Positions 1 to 12,710 of a stretch of 64,000 bases of DNA are shown here, one piece after another (within the stretch, counting starts at the first letter, position 1; every line of letters begins with the position of its first letter). The notes below the pieces were generated by a model that searched no databases, was not told the origin of the DNA, and worked only from the letters and a program-made list of their open reading frames with translations. Source of the stretch: Hypholoma sublateritium FD-334 SS-4 (Eukaryota; Basidiomycota; Agaricomycetes; Agaricales; Strophariaceae); contig KN817518.1 of the NCBI GenBank assembly GCA_000827495.1, positions 770,405 to 834,404 on the forward strand. Direction: 5' to 3'. Made by a program: the position numbers and the translations under genes.

Positions 1-2130
1 TTTCCAAATTATATCTTACTTGGGCAGAGTCAAGCCAGCCGTATTGACCAGCGAGGTGGTTCATAACAGCATCGAAGTTGTTCAGGTACCTGTATCGGAG
101 AATTTGGTCGTCGACAACGTTCCATTGGCGGCGCGCGTAATGGAAAGAGTTTCCATTGCCTTCTCGAGGGAAGTCGAGCCACTGATAGGCGGTCAGTGTG
201 CGAACTTGATCAATTGAGAGGAAGTTATACCTCAGGGTGACCAAATTCATTGCCTTCAAAATTGAGCCATCCTTCTCCTCCCAGGGAGTGAGTAAGTAGG
301 CTACGAACTACATCAGTTATTCTGTTCGATTGTCATAGGTTTTTCACTAACCGTATCATTTTGTGTAGAGCCAGCCCTCGAGCAATTATAGGAGTCATCG
401 GCGATAAATCCGACATGTTAGTGTCTAGAAGGCAGAGATTGTTTTCGTAAAAAAGATTATCTTGTTGAGAAGCTAGAATACATACACATCTCCTTGTCCA
501 TAAGCCAAAATGCCAGAGTTTTATCTCCAACAAGGGCTTGATCATGGCTCTCGCAGTATGCAATACTCCGTTCGCCATAACGCCTGTTAGTCAAAGTAAA
601 CACGATGTTGGCCATGTCCCATTCATCGTCTTGCTTGTGTTTCAACAGTTTGATCCACATGTCTGGAATGGCCATAGAAAGGCGATAGTCAAATCCAACA
701 CCGCCGACTTCCACCGGTTTTCCGAGTAAAGGCATTCCAGACACGTCTTCCGCGATTGTGATTAAATTTGGGTATAATTCGTGCATAGAGTCATTCGCCT
801 TCATTGAACATGAGATTTGGACAAACCGAAAAATCATAACATACCAGCATAAGATAAACAATTCCTTCTTCGTCGGCACCATCGCCGAAGTACTCGTGGT
901 ATCCTCCCGAGAAGCCTGTCCCGATTCCGTGATGTTTGTACATCATACTGGTTACACCGTCAAATCTGAACCCGTCAAATTGGTATTCTTCTACCCAGAA
1001 ACGAAGGTTGCTAAGAAGGAATCGCAAAACTTCATGGTGCCCGTAATTGAAGAGGCGACTATCCCAAAGTTCGTGGCGCCCTTTGGCTCCCTCGTGGAAA
1101 TAAAGGTGGTCCGTCCCGTCGAATTCATTGATTCCGTCGAACACGTTTTTACACGCATGTGAATGGACAATGTCGAGAAGGACAGTAATTCCGAGTCCAT
1201 GCGCGGTATCAATAAGTTCCTTCAGCTCTTCAGGGGTTCCACAGCGAGAAGTTGCAGCAAAGAAACTTGTAACCTGGTATCCAAAGGCTATTTGTTCAAT
1301 TAGAGATTAGCTCTCGAAGATAAATACATGCTCGTACATGCGTAGTATGCATGCTCCATGACCGCCATGAGCTGGATAGTGTTGTATCCAAGGTTCTTGA
1401 TTCTGGGCAGGATATTTTGCGTGAATTCCTTGTATGTTCCCACTCTTTGTTCTGCCGTTGATATACCGACATGGGCTTCGTAGATTCGGATGTTTGTGGG
1501 CTTAGGGGGTTGCGGGTTCTTGAAAACATATTTCTGTGGAGGATTCCAGAAGCGCGCGTCATAGACAGGGGAAACTGCAAGATCTTGCGTAACGCGATTT
1601 ATCCACGCAGGAACGCGCTCTATACGAGTTCCGTTGGGCAAGACCATGGATATCTAGTGAATAATTGAGCGCGTCCATCTTATTATGAGATGCAGATATG
1701 TACCTTGACTTTGGAATCATGGGGAATGGCGCAAGCACCCGACGGAAGAGAGGGCAAGACAATACTCCAAACTCCAAAATCATCCTTTGTCATAGGGTGA
1801 CTACTTCTGTTCCATTCATCTATGGTTGGCTTGAATTGTAACTTTTCCGATGCGGATATCCAGCAGACCCGACATACTGAAATCTCCAATCAAGGAGGCT
1901 TCCGCAGCGTTTGGTGCCCATTCACGGTATGTCACCTCGTTCTTGGGGCCGACGTTGAGGCCAAATTTCAGATATCCCTTGGTGAACTGGTCATAGCCTC
2001 CCTCGTGTTTCTCAATGGTATCTTTCCACTTCCGGAAGGTGTTATGCCTCTGAAGGATAGCTGGAATGTTAGGCTTGAGATAACCGTCAATTTCGACGAT
2101 GGTTTTAGGATCGAGGGCAGCGGTGGGCAT
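1..2130 (-). CDS. GLC3: 1,4-alpha-glucan (glycogen) branching enzyme, C-terminus cut by window edge
   Basis: This cytosolic enzyme adds alpha-1,6 branches to glycogen. The start chosen is the ATG at 2130 (MPTAALDPK); a longer upstream frame lacks family resemblance. The N-terminal part (to about 1850) matches the branching-enzyme CBM48 region, including [17 protein letters not shown]. Then come the GH13 barrel segments. [15 protein letters not shown] carries the catalytic Asp (about 960), and the [11 protein letters not shown] region lies near 530. Near the left edge [12 protein letters not shown] joins [10 protein letters not shown] across a short intron. An intron near 310-350 joins IR to [10 protein letters not shown] in frame when the donor GTTAGT is used. 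The frame is intact to base 1, so only the last part of the roughly 690-residue family length is missing. Several introns of about 50 nt are present. The family assignment is very secure; exon borders were checked only at the points named. Confidence 0.95.
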
Positions 2131-2408
2131 GATGGTGGGGGTTGGGAAGTTGGAACGGAGATTATGGTGGTTTGGAGTAGGATGGGTTCTGACGCACAAA
2201 TTTCGAGTCGGCCAGACTTGGATTCATAGGCGACTTATCGTCGAGGCTTTCAACGTATGACGCAATTCATTGATCGCGATTTGAATTGGCACAGCCACTT
2301 ACACAGCCCATTCAGGTTTTCCTCAACACCCAAACTCTTTTCTGTTTTCCTTTCTTACGCGTTCTGGCGTCATACATATATAACGCTGTCTGCGATTTAT
2401 GTATTAAC

Positions 2409-3469
2409 ATGAACTCTCAAGATATTGACGAGGATGCGCTCGATTCCGAAGCCCTGCAAGCTCAAATCGATTTATCCATGTCCTTCGCGCAAGGTCTGGT
2501 CTCGTCATGGATGGACCCCCACAAATTTCCCAAAAATTCCCGAAAGAAAGATCTGGAGAAGGAATTAACAGAATACATGCGGCGACCTCCCAGGTAGGGT
2601 GCGTGTTGGTGCTCGAACAATTCTGTTAGTATACTTATTGGGCGTTCAGGCTTGGTGTTGGAGCTGCTATCCCAGAGGGTCATCAGAGCCTCTCACGCGA
2701 AACAGCCCGCCTGAAGGGAAAGCTTGCTGGCTCAAAGCGGGAAAGGGAGGAAGAAGTGGCCGCTGCAAAGCAGGCTTTCGATGAGGAAGGCGAAAGTCGA
2801 GCAGTCGCCATCAAGAAGAAGGCCAGGCCTGACCCGTTTGATGTCGTGCACGGAAAGAAGAAAAAGAAACAGAGGATAGCAGACCCAGTCGCCTTTAAGC
2901 CGGTTCTGTCTACCCCTGCAGGAAGACAATACAAGGGTGATAGTTCGAGCGAGGTCGAAGACATACTATTGAATACGCTGGCATCCCCAATGGTGAATGG
3001 TGTGAACTCGTTGACTTCTACGCCAAATAAAAGCAAGAAGAAAAAGAAGAAAGTAGCGCAAACAACGAGTCAACTCAGCGGGCCGCTGGTAGACACTGTC
3101 GACGACGACGCTACGCAGGTTGCTGCTAGTCTCGTTTTGGAGAAAAAGTCTTTTTCATCGAATTCACAACTTACCCCACCACAGAGTCCAGGTAAGCTTA
3201 ATAAATAGTAGCGAATAGTTTGATAAAAGATGCTTAATGAACCTACTCGTCTAGCGCCGATAGATGTTTCTCTAACGGCAACACCGTGGAACCTAAATGC
3301 TTCGACCAAGCCACCCTCTCTTGCGCTCACCTCTTTTCCGTTACTCAACCTCACTGGACCACCAAGTGACAACGAATCCGACGCTGAGACTGTTACGAGC
3401 CCAAAAAAGAAAAGGAAGAGACGAAAGAAGAAGAAGAACCACATCATTGCTACCTCTGAAGATGCCTGA
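2409..3469 (+). CDS. Lysine-rich nuclear protein, DUF3245-like
   Basis: Three exons (2409-2593, 2650-3191, 3255-3469) give 313 residues in a consistent frame. Both introns are GT-AG, and the first joins RRPPR to LGVGAAIP. An acidic N-terminus (QDIDEDALDSEAL) is followed by the motif block PRLGVGA and RLKGKLAGSKRE. A Ser/Thr-rich region interrupted by three runs of Lys/Arg (GKKKKKQR, KSKKKKKK, KKKRKRRKKKK) follows, ending in EDA. The LGxGA and RLKxKL blocks recall the fungal DUF3245 family, which I recall only loosely. The basic runs suggest nuclear or nucleolar location. No catalytic motif is visible. The divergent spacing to the branching enzyme start is 278 bp, so the two probably share a promoter region. 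Confidence 0.75.
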
Positions 3470-3683
3470 CACTACCCAATTAAACTACACTTTCATCTTT
3501 GCCAATCTTTTTATCCGCATAATTCATATCTGATGTCGTTGCATTAAACAGTCTTTTGAAGCTAGTTGGATGTCTTGGATCGGACAACGTACGTGCAGTT
3601 TTGACATCATCATATATGACATATCGACAGTACAAGCTTATAAGCTCTACCCTATCCAATTAAACGAGGTTCAAACGTCCGTC

Positions 3684-4221
3684 CTAGTCGAAGAAATGCA
3701 TCTGCTTGGATTTGCATAGCTGCAGGCGTTCGATGGTCCCTTTCACTGCGATGTTACCAATGAGGGCGAATTCCACTGGATCGAGTAGCATTTGTACTCT
3801 CTGTGAATCCCGCATGTTCTGTGGAATCGTGAGATGAGCACGGAAAACGGTCATTTCCTTCTCTCGGCTTGATAAGACGAAGGCCATGCATATGTACGCG
3901 CCAAGCCAACCTAGGGAAAGCAGATATCCACTGATGGTGTACCAAATCGACAGTACAGCGTCATCCTCAGATCTGTTGTACATCCGCACGATCAGCGTAA
4001 TGTTATAGGAGATGGTGAGAATGGCGAAGAATGGATTTAGGCATAGCTGTGGGACTTAAAGGTCAGTCATTCGTCAAATCCAGATGATGATTTGTCTGAA
4101 GCCTCACCGAAAGAATGCCACAATCTTGCAGTGCCAGCGCTAGTATCACAATGGAGATGAATATCGAGACTGCATGCAGAAAGTTCGCCGATTTTGTTGA
4201 CACGGGAGAATCTGAGGGCAT
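3684..4221 (-). CDS. Small membrane protein with about three hydrophobic segments, function unknown
   Basis: Two exons (4221-4108 and 4046-3684) give 158 residues. The intron has a GTGAGG donor and a CCCACAG acceptor, joining CGILS to LCLNPFF. Hydrophobic stretches lie at about residues 14-34 (VSIFISIVILALAL), 40-60 (PFFAILTISYNITLIV) and 72-95 (ISGYLLSLGWLGAYICMAFV). The C-terminal third is soluble and charged. The layout resembles small MARVEL-like or tetraspan membrane proteins of basidiomycetes, but no signature motif fixes a family. The ATG at 4221 is the first in frame. The intron and the continuous hydrophobic pattern support a real gene; the function is unknown. Confidence 0.6.
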
Positions 4222-4923
4222 TCCAGGATATTGTAGCGACCAGCACCAGTTATATCGCCCTTGGCGGGCGGTGTTTTGCCAACTGCGTCTTTATAGCCTC
4301 CAACCCTGTTTCACACGGTTCAACGGCCGCGAAAGTGTGTCGTGTTTGATGTGCTAAAATAGCTCAGCTTGCTCAGCCCGCATGCCGGCGACAATGTTTA
4401 GGAAACATTTGGGAAAACACTTTTGCTCTTCGAAATGATAAATGGCGTATCAAATGATCAGTTAATAGGTACTACTTACTCCTCGTTATCTTAGTCGGGG
4501 GTAGAAGAAAAAAACTTATTTCTCCATGTCACAACTCATTGTCATTCACAAGTTCGACATATACTCAATAAATCTTTATTTACTTCGCTAATTCAATGAC
4601 AGATGTAAGTATAAAAATCACTGAAAAGGTTCTGGTTGGTTCTGGCTTTCGAGAGCGCACGAGAGACGCCAAGATGTAGCCTTCCGAGAACGACGGTCAA
4701 TTTGAATCTCGGATCTGTCGACATCATGCCAGTGGTCATTGATAAAACAAGAATCCGTATGTAGATATGCCAGTGCATAGCCCTTGTCACTTTTTCTCAT
4801 ATAGCTCTCGAAGGCGTCTATCTGCGTCTATTCGAAAAATAAGAAAATGCAGGGTCAGGAACTAAGTACATAACCTCAGGCTGTGTATGATGTTGTAGTA
4901 GATGCTTAATTTGTCTGAGTTGA
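4222..4923. other. Intergenic, no gene seen
   Basis: About 700 bases of AT-richer sequence. Only short open frames without a good ATG, intron structure or recognisable motif occur on either strand. It probably holds the promoter of the membrane protein at 3684-4221. Confidence 0.5.
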
Positions 4924-5346
4924 GTGCCTGATCTGTCGCATCTAATCTCCAGTATTTGGACATGTTATGCCATTCTTGCCTGCGCAGCGCTGTGTTCGGC
5001 AACTTGGTCGAACTGTTCCTTTCGTCCCACTAAGTATGTCGTGAACGCCGCAACCAATAACCAGCTTCACCGTGTTTGGACGGATATTTTACCAGACGTA
5101 CCGCCTTCATTGCTCACATGCCGACAACGTCAGTGCTCCGAACCTCGGTTTAACTTAACTTCGGGTGTGGCATACATATTCAAGGCGGTTTCTCGGGAGT
5201 CGGGACTCAAATTTCGCTGTGTCCTAAGTGGCAAATTCGACGACTATTCACCATACTATAATTGCACAACAGGTATGAAGGAAATTTACTTATTAACGGA
5301 AAAAAAGTGTCGTCTAATATACCCTACAGATATTCTTCGTACATAA
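4924..5346 (+). other. Possible secreted cysteine-rich protein fragment, no ATG
   Basis: An open frame of about 140 codons with a hydrophobic leader-like start (YAILACAALC) and then a Cys-containing body with three N-glycosylation sequons (NCS, NLT, NCT). It lacks an ATG until near its end, so if real it needs an upstream first exon, which I could not find. A possible donor (GTATGA) follows the last NCT. It could be a decayed small secreted protein or chance. Confidence 0.2.
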
Positions 5347-5421
5347 AGGTACATAAATAAGTGAGCCGGGTATCAAAACGACAATGAACAACGGCCATGA
5401 CGACCCAGGGAGTAGGCTGGA

Positions 5422-5858
5422 TCATTTACGGCTTGATCGACGCTGCCCACCGCGGCTTGTTTGGCTGTCCTGTGTTCTCCGGGTACTGCGGTGACTGGAC
5501 CGATGGGAAGCTCCGGTGGGGTGCGGTGGGGGCCGACTGGAACGACCACTCTTGTGCGAGTCGTGCGTTGTCCGCCTCGACGGGGGAGATCTTTGCTGCA
5601 ACACCTTCGGCTTCTGACTCGGACCACTACTGCTAAAGCCCAGGAACGAGAAGATACTCTTTCCAGTGGCAGAACGCTGTTTCTTTATCAGTGCTCTCCT
5701 CTTTCTTAGGGATGCAGCTTCTTTCATCTCTCGCATGCCCTACGGATGGCAATATGAGCTCGGATAGCTTGAAGCTCTGGTGTGGTAATACTGACCCTTG
5801 ATCGTAGGGCTTCGTCGCCTAGGAGGGTTCCTCGCATCTTTGCCAGCCAACCGTGCAT
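5422..5858 (-). CDS. Small basic Ser/Arg-rich protein, unrecognised
   Basis: A two-exon model (5858-5796, 5739-5422) gives 126 residues. The 56-nt intron has a GTCAGT donor and a CCGTAG acceptor and keeps the frame, which is the main support. The first exon encodes MHGWLAKMRGTLLGDEAL. The second starts RGMREMKEAASLRKRRALIKK, a probably helical basic stretch, then a short FSFLGFSSSG patch, then a low-complexity Ser/Arg/Pro/His tail. A further upstream intron may lie in the 5' UTR (GTAAGT near 5970). No domain is recognised, and the low-complexity tail could be open by chance. Confidence 0.4.
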
Positions 5859-6382
5859 TGCTGAAGGCGGGGGTCTCCGTCTCGATCCGTCCGCGTTTAA
5901 CTACTCAGTCATTTGTTGTCAACGACCGTCACGACCATGATTCCGCAGAACACACTTACTTGAGATGCCCACACTATTTCCATGATGGATGTTGGTATGG
6001 ATGAAAACGATTAGGCGTTAGGTGTGGATTATGAAGGAAGAAGATATATGTTGTAGCGGATCTAAGTAATGTGCTCTTCACTTTTAATTACATGTGCTGT
6101 GAACAAGTATAAGTGATGATTACTTAAGCAGCCTCATTGCTGGCTGTCACTTGCCCGCATTCATCATGTTCGCCTCGTGCTTTCCACGTTCAAACATCGA
6201 ATGAAACTTTAAGAGATTGAACACCCTTCAGTACTGAACGCCACTCAATGGAGTCTTTGAACGTCACCGCAAGATCTGGCACAGCGCCCTGTAGGATTGG
6301 CCACTAGATTCGGCGCTTGAGATACGCAGATCTTCTAGGCCAGTACTGTTTTCAAATGCAATTTTTTTCGTTCCTCTGAGGA

Positions 6383-6700
6383 TTATTTCAAGAACAAAGA
6401 CATGACGCGCGGACGGAGATATTTCATAATCCTATGCGCAATATGCAGCCTGACCAAGACGAAAGCTGAAGCGCTCGCCGTTAATAGACGCAACACTCGA
6501 TTGAAGCCTGAAATTAATGACGTGCGGACCACTGGAGATCCCGAGAAGATATTTCGGCTACCGAACACCCACGCTGCCCAAGGCGTAAGTTTGGGGTGAA
6601 TAGAAGCTCACCACACTCACACCGCCTTTGGCCACGAGAGGGATTCCGACGGCGTTTCCGAAATAGGCAAATCCACGTGTTGACTGGCGGCAGGTACGGA
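6383..6700 (-). other. Doubtful coding stretch with a possible intron, 5' end unknown
   Basis: On the minus strand a frame reading RGFAYFGNAVGIPLVAKG can be joined by a GTGTGA...GGGCAG intron to WVFGSRNIFSGSPVV. It continues through a hydrophobic segment (LLTASASAFVLVRL) to a stop at 6383. No ATG start was found. A competing plus-strand frame begins with an ATG at 6402 (MTRGRRYFIILCAICSL) and looks like a signal peptide, but it ends within 66 codons. Neither is convincing. The rest of 5859-6972 shows no supportable gene. Confidence 0.2.
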
Positions 6701-6972
6701 GGTGGTGACATGCGCGTGTGCATGGCGATGCATGCAGATTCGTTCGCGAGTTCCTGGTGGCACTGCTCTGACTTATTCTGTCGTTGGCAAATTGTGCAAA
6801 GAAATTAGGCAAACGAGCACGGCAGAATGCACCTCCGCTTCTCGCTCAGACCCGGTAATCCTGGTCCCCGCTACTCCAGCTCGAGTACATAACCAAGCGC
6901 CAGAAATGCTCAAGGGATACATCCAAAAAACCCACTAGCTCTACTTCCCAAGGCTTAATATCCAACGATACA

Positions 6973-7664
6973 ATGGTCTGGAAAAACATCAATGCTGTAA
7001 TCGAAAACAGGCTTTACCTGGGAAAGTCAGTGGCTCTGCACTTGTCGTATTTTCACGTACTGACCCAACCCATTAAGCATCATGGCTGCCCGGTCGACGC
7101 GTTCTTTGGCAGAGAACAGAATCACGCACATCCTATCTGTGTGCACTGACCCGATCCCCTCTGAGGTCCCAGAGGCCGGTATCCGCCACAAGCGTATTGC
7201 AGTGGAAGATGTCGACTACGCCGACTTGCTCATACACTTGCCGGCGGCATGCGACTTCATCGAGCAGGCTTTGAACTCTGGCGGGGTCGTCCTTGTCCAT
7301 TGTGTACAAGGCTTGTCTCGAAGCGCCACGGTGGTCGCCGCCTACTGTAAGAACACATTCTCAATCCGACGCGCAAATATTGGCTAACGATGCCGCGTAC
7401 AGTGATGCGGTCGAGACGCGTCAATACCACCCAGGCGCTTGAGATGGTCCGAGGCGGTCAGTTCGGTTTCTTTAAATGCCACTCGCCGGTTCCTCAATTT
7501 CTATATATCTAGCACGCGACCATATCTGGCCGAACCCCGGGTTTCACGAGCAACTCGTTCTCTTCGAGTTGTGCCAGTACAGACCTTCGCCATCTAACGG
7601 AATCTACTACAACTGGCGCACTAACTTAAATGGGCGACTTCGCGCCGCTGGCTTGATGAGATAG
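6973..7664 (+). CDS. Dual-specificity protein phosphatase, single catalytic domain
   Basis: Four exons (6973-7025, 7078-7346, 7403-7456, 7513-7664) sum to 175 residues in one frame. The signature HCVQGLSRSAT fits HCxxGxxR, with the catalytic Cys and the phosphate-binding Arg. Upstream are the typical YLGN-IMAARS start of the DSP fold and THILSVC. VEDVDYADLL carries the general-acid Asp region. Downstream, NTTQALEMVR and WPNPGFHEQLVLFE complete the domain. At 175 residues it is a minimal DSP with no targeting or docking region. It should dephosphorylate phosphotyrosine or phosphothreonine, but the substrate is unknown. MAP kinase phosphatase or another small atypical DSP role are both possible. 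Confidence 0.9.
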
Positions 7665-8391
7665 AGAGCAAGCACCAAGAATTACGCGCTCGGTCCAAAA
7701 ATAAGTTGATCGGCGTGTTTCCTCAAAAATCTGTATTCCTTATTGTGTTTGTCGACTCAATATTGTTTCCATAGAGCCTACTTAGCTGTTATATTCTGTA
7801 TCACTCTCCCCATGTGTCCATAGGTCTGCTACCTACTGTATCTATATCCCGACTCTTTGTTATTATTTCGAATTTATCTATTCCTTTCGTTGGATTTTTC
7901 TTACTGCTGGCTTGCTGCTGGCGCAGAGTAATATTTCCGACAGTGAGGGGACTCTAAGAGGCAAATAGAGTATATATATGGCACTGCTATAGAAATGGCA
8001 CAGACAGACTCTAAAATGTGTGCCTGACGGCCTGCAAAGAGTCTAAGTACAAGACAGAGAGAATACGCTTCCGCCAATGCCGGCTTTCACAGGGTGTCGT
8101 GTCGAGTCAAAACATGTATAAATCGATAAAATTCGCCGCAGGCGGATCCGCAGGGATCGAGAGATGTTTCGCAGCGGGCAGATCCTCGCTGCGGAGGTTG
8201 ACGACGATGCTACGTGGCGATCGTGAAGGGTTGTATAAAAGCAGGGTGTGGGCGAACCTTTGGGTGTTTGTCCAATAGCGGAATTTCAAAGTTGAGTCCC
8301 ACGCAAACAGACGACAAACTCGTAGTCCCTCGCTGGCCTCAGCTCGCATCGCTCCTCTTCATATTTGTCCATATCCCTTCTTCCAACAACA
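7665..8391. promoter_or_regulatory. Intergenic, contains the ARF1 promoter and 5' UTR
   Basis: No coding frame of quality was found. A pyrimidine-rich tract (about 8340-8390, with CCCTTCTTCC) immediately precedes the ARF1 ATG, as is common for highly expressed basidiomycete genes. TATATAT near 7973 and TATAAAA near 8233 are possible TATA-like sites. Confidence 0.4.
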
Positions 8392-9222
<831 letters not shown>

Positions 9223-9517
9223 TAGGTTTCTACTTTCTAGTCTGGGTACCTTATTAGCGTTGTTACCACCAAGTGTCACGATCCCCTCACGATACCAAAA
9301 CGTATTCACCGCTGTTGATCTCGCTCTCAGTTCATACCATTGTTAGCATCCAGTTCCCCAGGCCAACATTTCTTTCTCTCTCGCCCTTCGTATAAATGTC
9401 CAATTTTACTTGCCCGAGCTATCTTTTCCTATAGATCAGTGATTATATTCTACAGGCTATACACTACAATCCAGGCGGTTGCGAAGGAAAAGCCTAAGTT
9501 ACATGGTATATAGAACA

Positions 9518-12453
9518 TCAACGGTTCTCTCCAGGAAACACGCGTCCGACTGCCTCGGCTTCCTTCCGTCTTCTTTCACCCAACTCTCGACTTGAAGAAT
9601 CCCGTTGCATAGCACCATAGCGAGCTAATTTTTCCAGCAGTGACTGCAAGCGCTTTGGCCGCACGGTTGAATAAGATGCATGCCTATTAGCGGGCACGAG
9701 ATATTCTTGGACATTATTCCCAAGAACAATCGATGTTGTCTGTTTTCAAAGACCGTCAGGGATATACAGTGACGTAGCCAAGCTGCGAGGCGCTTACCAG
9801 GCGCAGCTCGATGAAACTCGTCGCGAGATGAGATCTCCCGATCCGCTTCAGCTCCTCTTCAAGGAAGTCGACGTCGATGAGAATGTTCGATATGGCGTTT
9901 TCATTCATCATGGGAATGTCCCGGCCAGTCAGGAAATCCTGCAAGTAGGCGTGAATAAGTGCAAACAATGAAGCTGTTGGGACGGTGGGCCGACCATCAA
10001 GCAGTCAGTGATGTAGCCAAGCGCGCCCTTGTAGCTCTCGTCCTTGTACGTCTCCTTGATGACCAGCGAATCGACGACCGTGGTCAGCCAGTTGACCAAC
10101 TCATAGAGGTACATACTCGGCGACGTCTCGCGCGAGTTCGGCGTCCAATCGTACTCTGAGAGCTCAAAGCATTGGTCGAGCTTGGACTGGATCAGGCTCG
10201 CCATGCGCTGGCGCGATTGGGCGATCACCATCTCGAACGCGGACGAGGCCGACAGCCTAATGATGCCGCCCCTCTGGGTAGAACTATATATAAATCAGCA
10301 ATGAAGCAGCCACCTCCAACAATTTTTTCTTACCGGAGGTTTGTGAGAGAACGGCCCAACTCACCGCACGCGATCTGGAAGTGCTCCAGGTTGGTGATTA
10401 TCTGCGCTATCTGTGTGGGATTCTGTGTGCTCGCAAGACGCTGACCAATACTTTGACCAACGCTCTTCTCCAGCAGGGAATCCAGTGACTGAGGAAACAG
10501 AAAACGTCAGTTGTGACAACCTGGAAAGGCATAAAGTTGCTTTAGTCCTACCCTACTCAATAGATCGTCGATATCGCGGTGATGTTGAGAGACGCCCTCA
10601 ACAAAGGCGTAGAACTTTTGGATGAAAAGTCGGATCTGACCCAGACAGATTGGATAAATTTGTCTGCAAAAACGTGAACATGACGCACGTCTTGACAGCA
10701 TAGATAGAAAGTCGTCGACCAGGGCAGAGGTTGATTTATAGATGTTCTAAAAAGAGGTCAACATTGGGTATGTTGGATGTGTATAGATAGCTCACTGTTG
10801 TATTTCATTTTTCTCTTCGTCGCTCATCCACACGGTGTCAAGAATCACGTCGACAGGATGCTCAGCGTCCACTTTCATCGGTGTATGCTCGTCTTCGTGA
10901 ACAATCTGATAAAACAATCTAAGTAATGATTCACTCGTACATGTATGTGGCGTACTGCTTCAAATCTTGACGTGAATTGTTTCTCCAGAAGCTTTGCATA
11001 TTTCTCAAATAGAACGATAATAAAAGATTGGAGGGAAGTAGTAGAATATGAGTAGGTCTTCATAAAATAGCAACGTCAGGGAAGGCTCAATTAGTAACAA
11101 CGTCGGTGCTTACCTCCAGGGTCATTATGAAGGCGAGAAGGCTCTCCTTGACCTTGAGAAAGCCTTCCGGGTCGGTCTCTCTCTGCAGAGAAAATTCGAT
11201 GCCACTGGTCAACCGCTGTGCGAGGGCATCCCAAAGTTCCTCGACATCCCTAGGAGAACGGAAGGTCCCTGTCGTTTCGAGCACATGGGACTCAACGATG
11301 AAAAATCCTGATATTTCTTGCGTCAACGACGGAAGAGCCGACAGCGGTAACGGAGTAGGCAAAATTAAATCTGATTGAGCCTGAGGATCGGGATCAGAGA
11401 AGGTTGGAGGTATATTTGGTATGTATACATGCCTTTCGGTCGGCTTGGTATGACTTCTGCAGCTCGCTGAGAGAGTTCAATGTCGTATATATATGTATGC
11501 ATTGGAAAAGTGGTTTGAAATCTACATGGAGCTTGTCATTGTCAAGAACATTGACTGACCAGAGGGATTAGAGCGGGGTGCAGTTCGTAGTAGATAAGTG
11601 CTTACATTCCACCTTCTCATAAGTAATCAATTCCACGGCACTGCCGAGTCGATTATTACGAAGCAGGATATCTTTCTCGCGTCTTGTGCGCCAGCGACGC
11701 GTTCGGGACTCCATGCCTTCTACAGCGAGCCGTCCAACTTCGGTGCTTATGTTTCTGATTTCCAAGAGCCATTGCTTCATAGACGCCGTGACAGCATCCT
11801 TAATCTGGCCGCGTAGAGACGGTAACGACGACAGAAGATGCTGAAAAAAGGGTGTTTGCGACAATGAGGTCGGCGGCATACTGTGAATGTCCTCGAGCGA
11901 CTGAAAACGGTACATGTTCGATTGAAAATACGTATACGACAGGAACAGATAGGAGACAAACCCTCAGCGCGCTCCAGTATTTGCCTTCCCTTATCATTTC
12001 ACCGACGCGATCGACGACGTCGAGGACGCGCAGGCATGCCTGTAGGGTGTCTATTGCCTCGTCCAGATTAGCCGCGGTCTTCTTAGACTGCAGCAGGGCG
12101 CGCTTCTTCTCGACCAGGCTACCCCCCAGCTGGGCAACACTGGCATCAAGCGACGTGATATTCTCTTTCATGCTGTTGGTATACGACTTGACCGAGAAAA
12201 GCGTAGAGACCGATGAGATGAAGTCATTGTAGTTGTCACTGCATATCTTCTCGATCTCCGCGTCCTTGGAGTCGATGAGGCTCTGCACCGTCCTGAGATA
12301 CGCATCCTGTTGCCGGTTTGTATGGATTTGCTTGATAATAGGCCCGAGTTGTTCAAGGTTTTCAGACGAAGAAGAGGGGTCGAGCAGGTGAATCTGCTGC
12401 AGTTGTTGGTCAATGTGGTCCTGGGTAAATTGCTGTCGCCTGCGCGGAGGCAT
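9518..12453 (-). CDS. SEC15: Exocyst complex subunit Sec15
   Basis: This is a tethering-complex subunit that links Rab (Sec4-type) secretory vesicles to the exocyst at the plasma membrane. The ATG at 12453 starts MPPRRRQQFTQDHIDQQL. The conserved N-terminal helical region (IEKICSDNYNDFISSVSTLF, then DVVDRVGEMIREGKYWSALR) is joined by a GTTTGT...TTTCAG intron to SLEDIHSMPPTSLSQTPFF. The C-terminal exon ends with EYLVPANRHASY, RPKRLQSLLEKLARYG and VFPGENR before the stop at 9518. The intron before that exon starts at GTAAGC directly after IELRL. The whole is about 820 residues in roughly nine exons, as expected for the family. All sampled exons keep the frame, so the gene looks intact. It is divergent from the HAD phosphatase at 12711 across 257 bp. 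Confidence 0.93.
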
Positions 12454-12710
12454 AACTGACCCGAGGGAATGAGGAGGGGGTCAGGTGGAAGATAAGAGCA
12501 AGAACGTCCAGCACTAATCCCAACAAGGCAACTCGCAACAACGGAGGTGTCACCGCACGATCACCGACAACATGCTGTTTGGCACGCACCTCCACAACAC
12601 ACAACCGGGACGCGCGCCTTACCTCAAGATTGCTAAATTTGGACGCGACTTTCGTGCTCGGTCACCACCGGCAAAGTTGCCCTCATTTTTTCTTCGTACT
12701 TACCCCCACC
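12454..12710. promoter_or_regulatory. Bidirectional promoter between SEC15 and the GPP-type phosphatase
   Basis: 257 bp between two divergent ATGs. It is fairly GC-rich and contains CT-rich stretches directly before the 12711 start (TTTTTTCTTCGTACTTACCCCC). No other gene fits. Confidence 0.5.

Noticed and set aside
20..217. Plus-strand open frame at the left edge
   Set aside because: Opposite strand carries the branching-enzyme exon with clear family motifs, so this is a shadow.
4593..4790. Minus-strand 65-codon frame
   Set aside because: No ATG with support, no intron and no recognisable domain.
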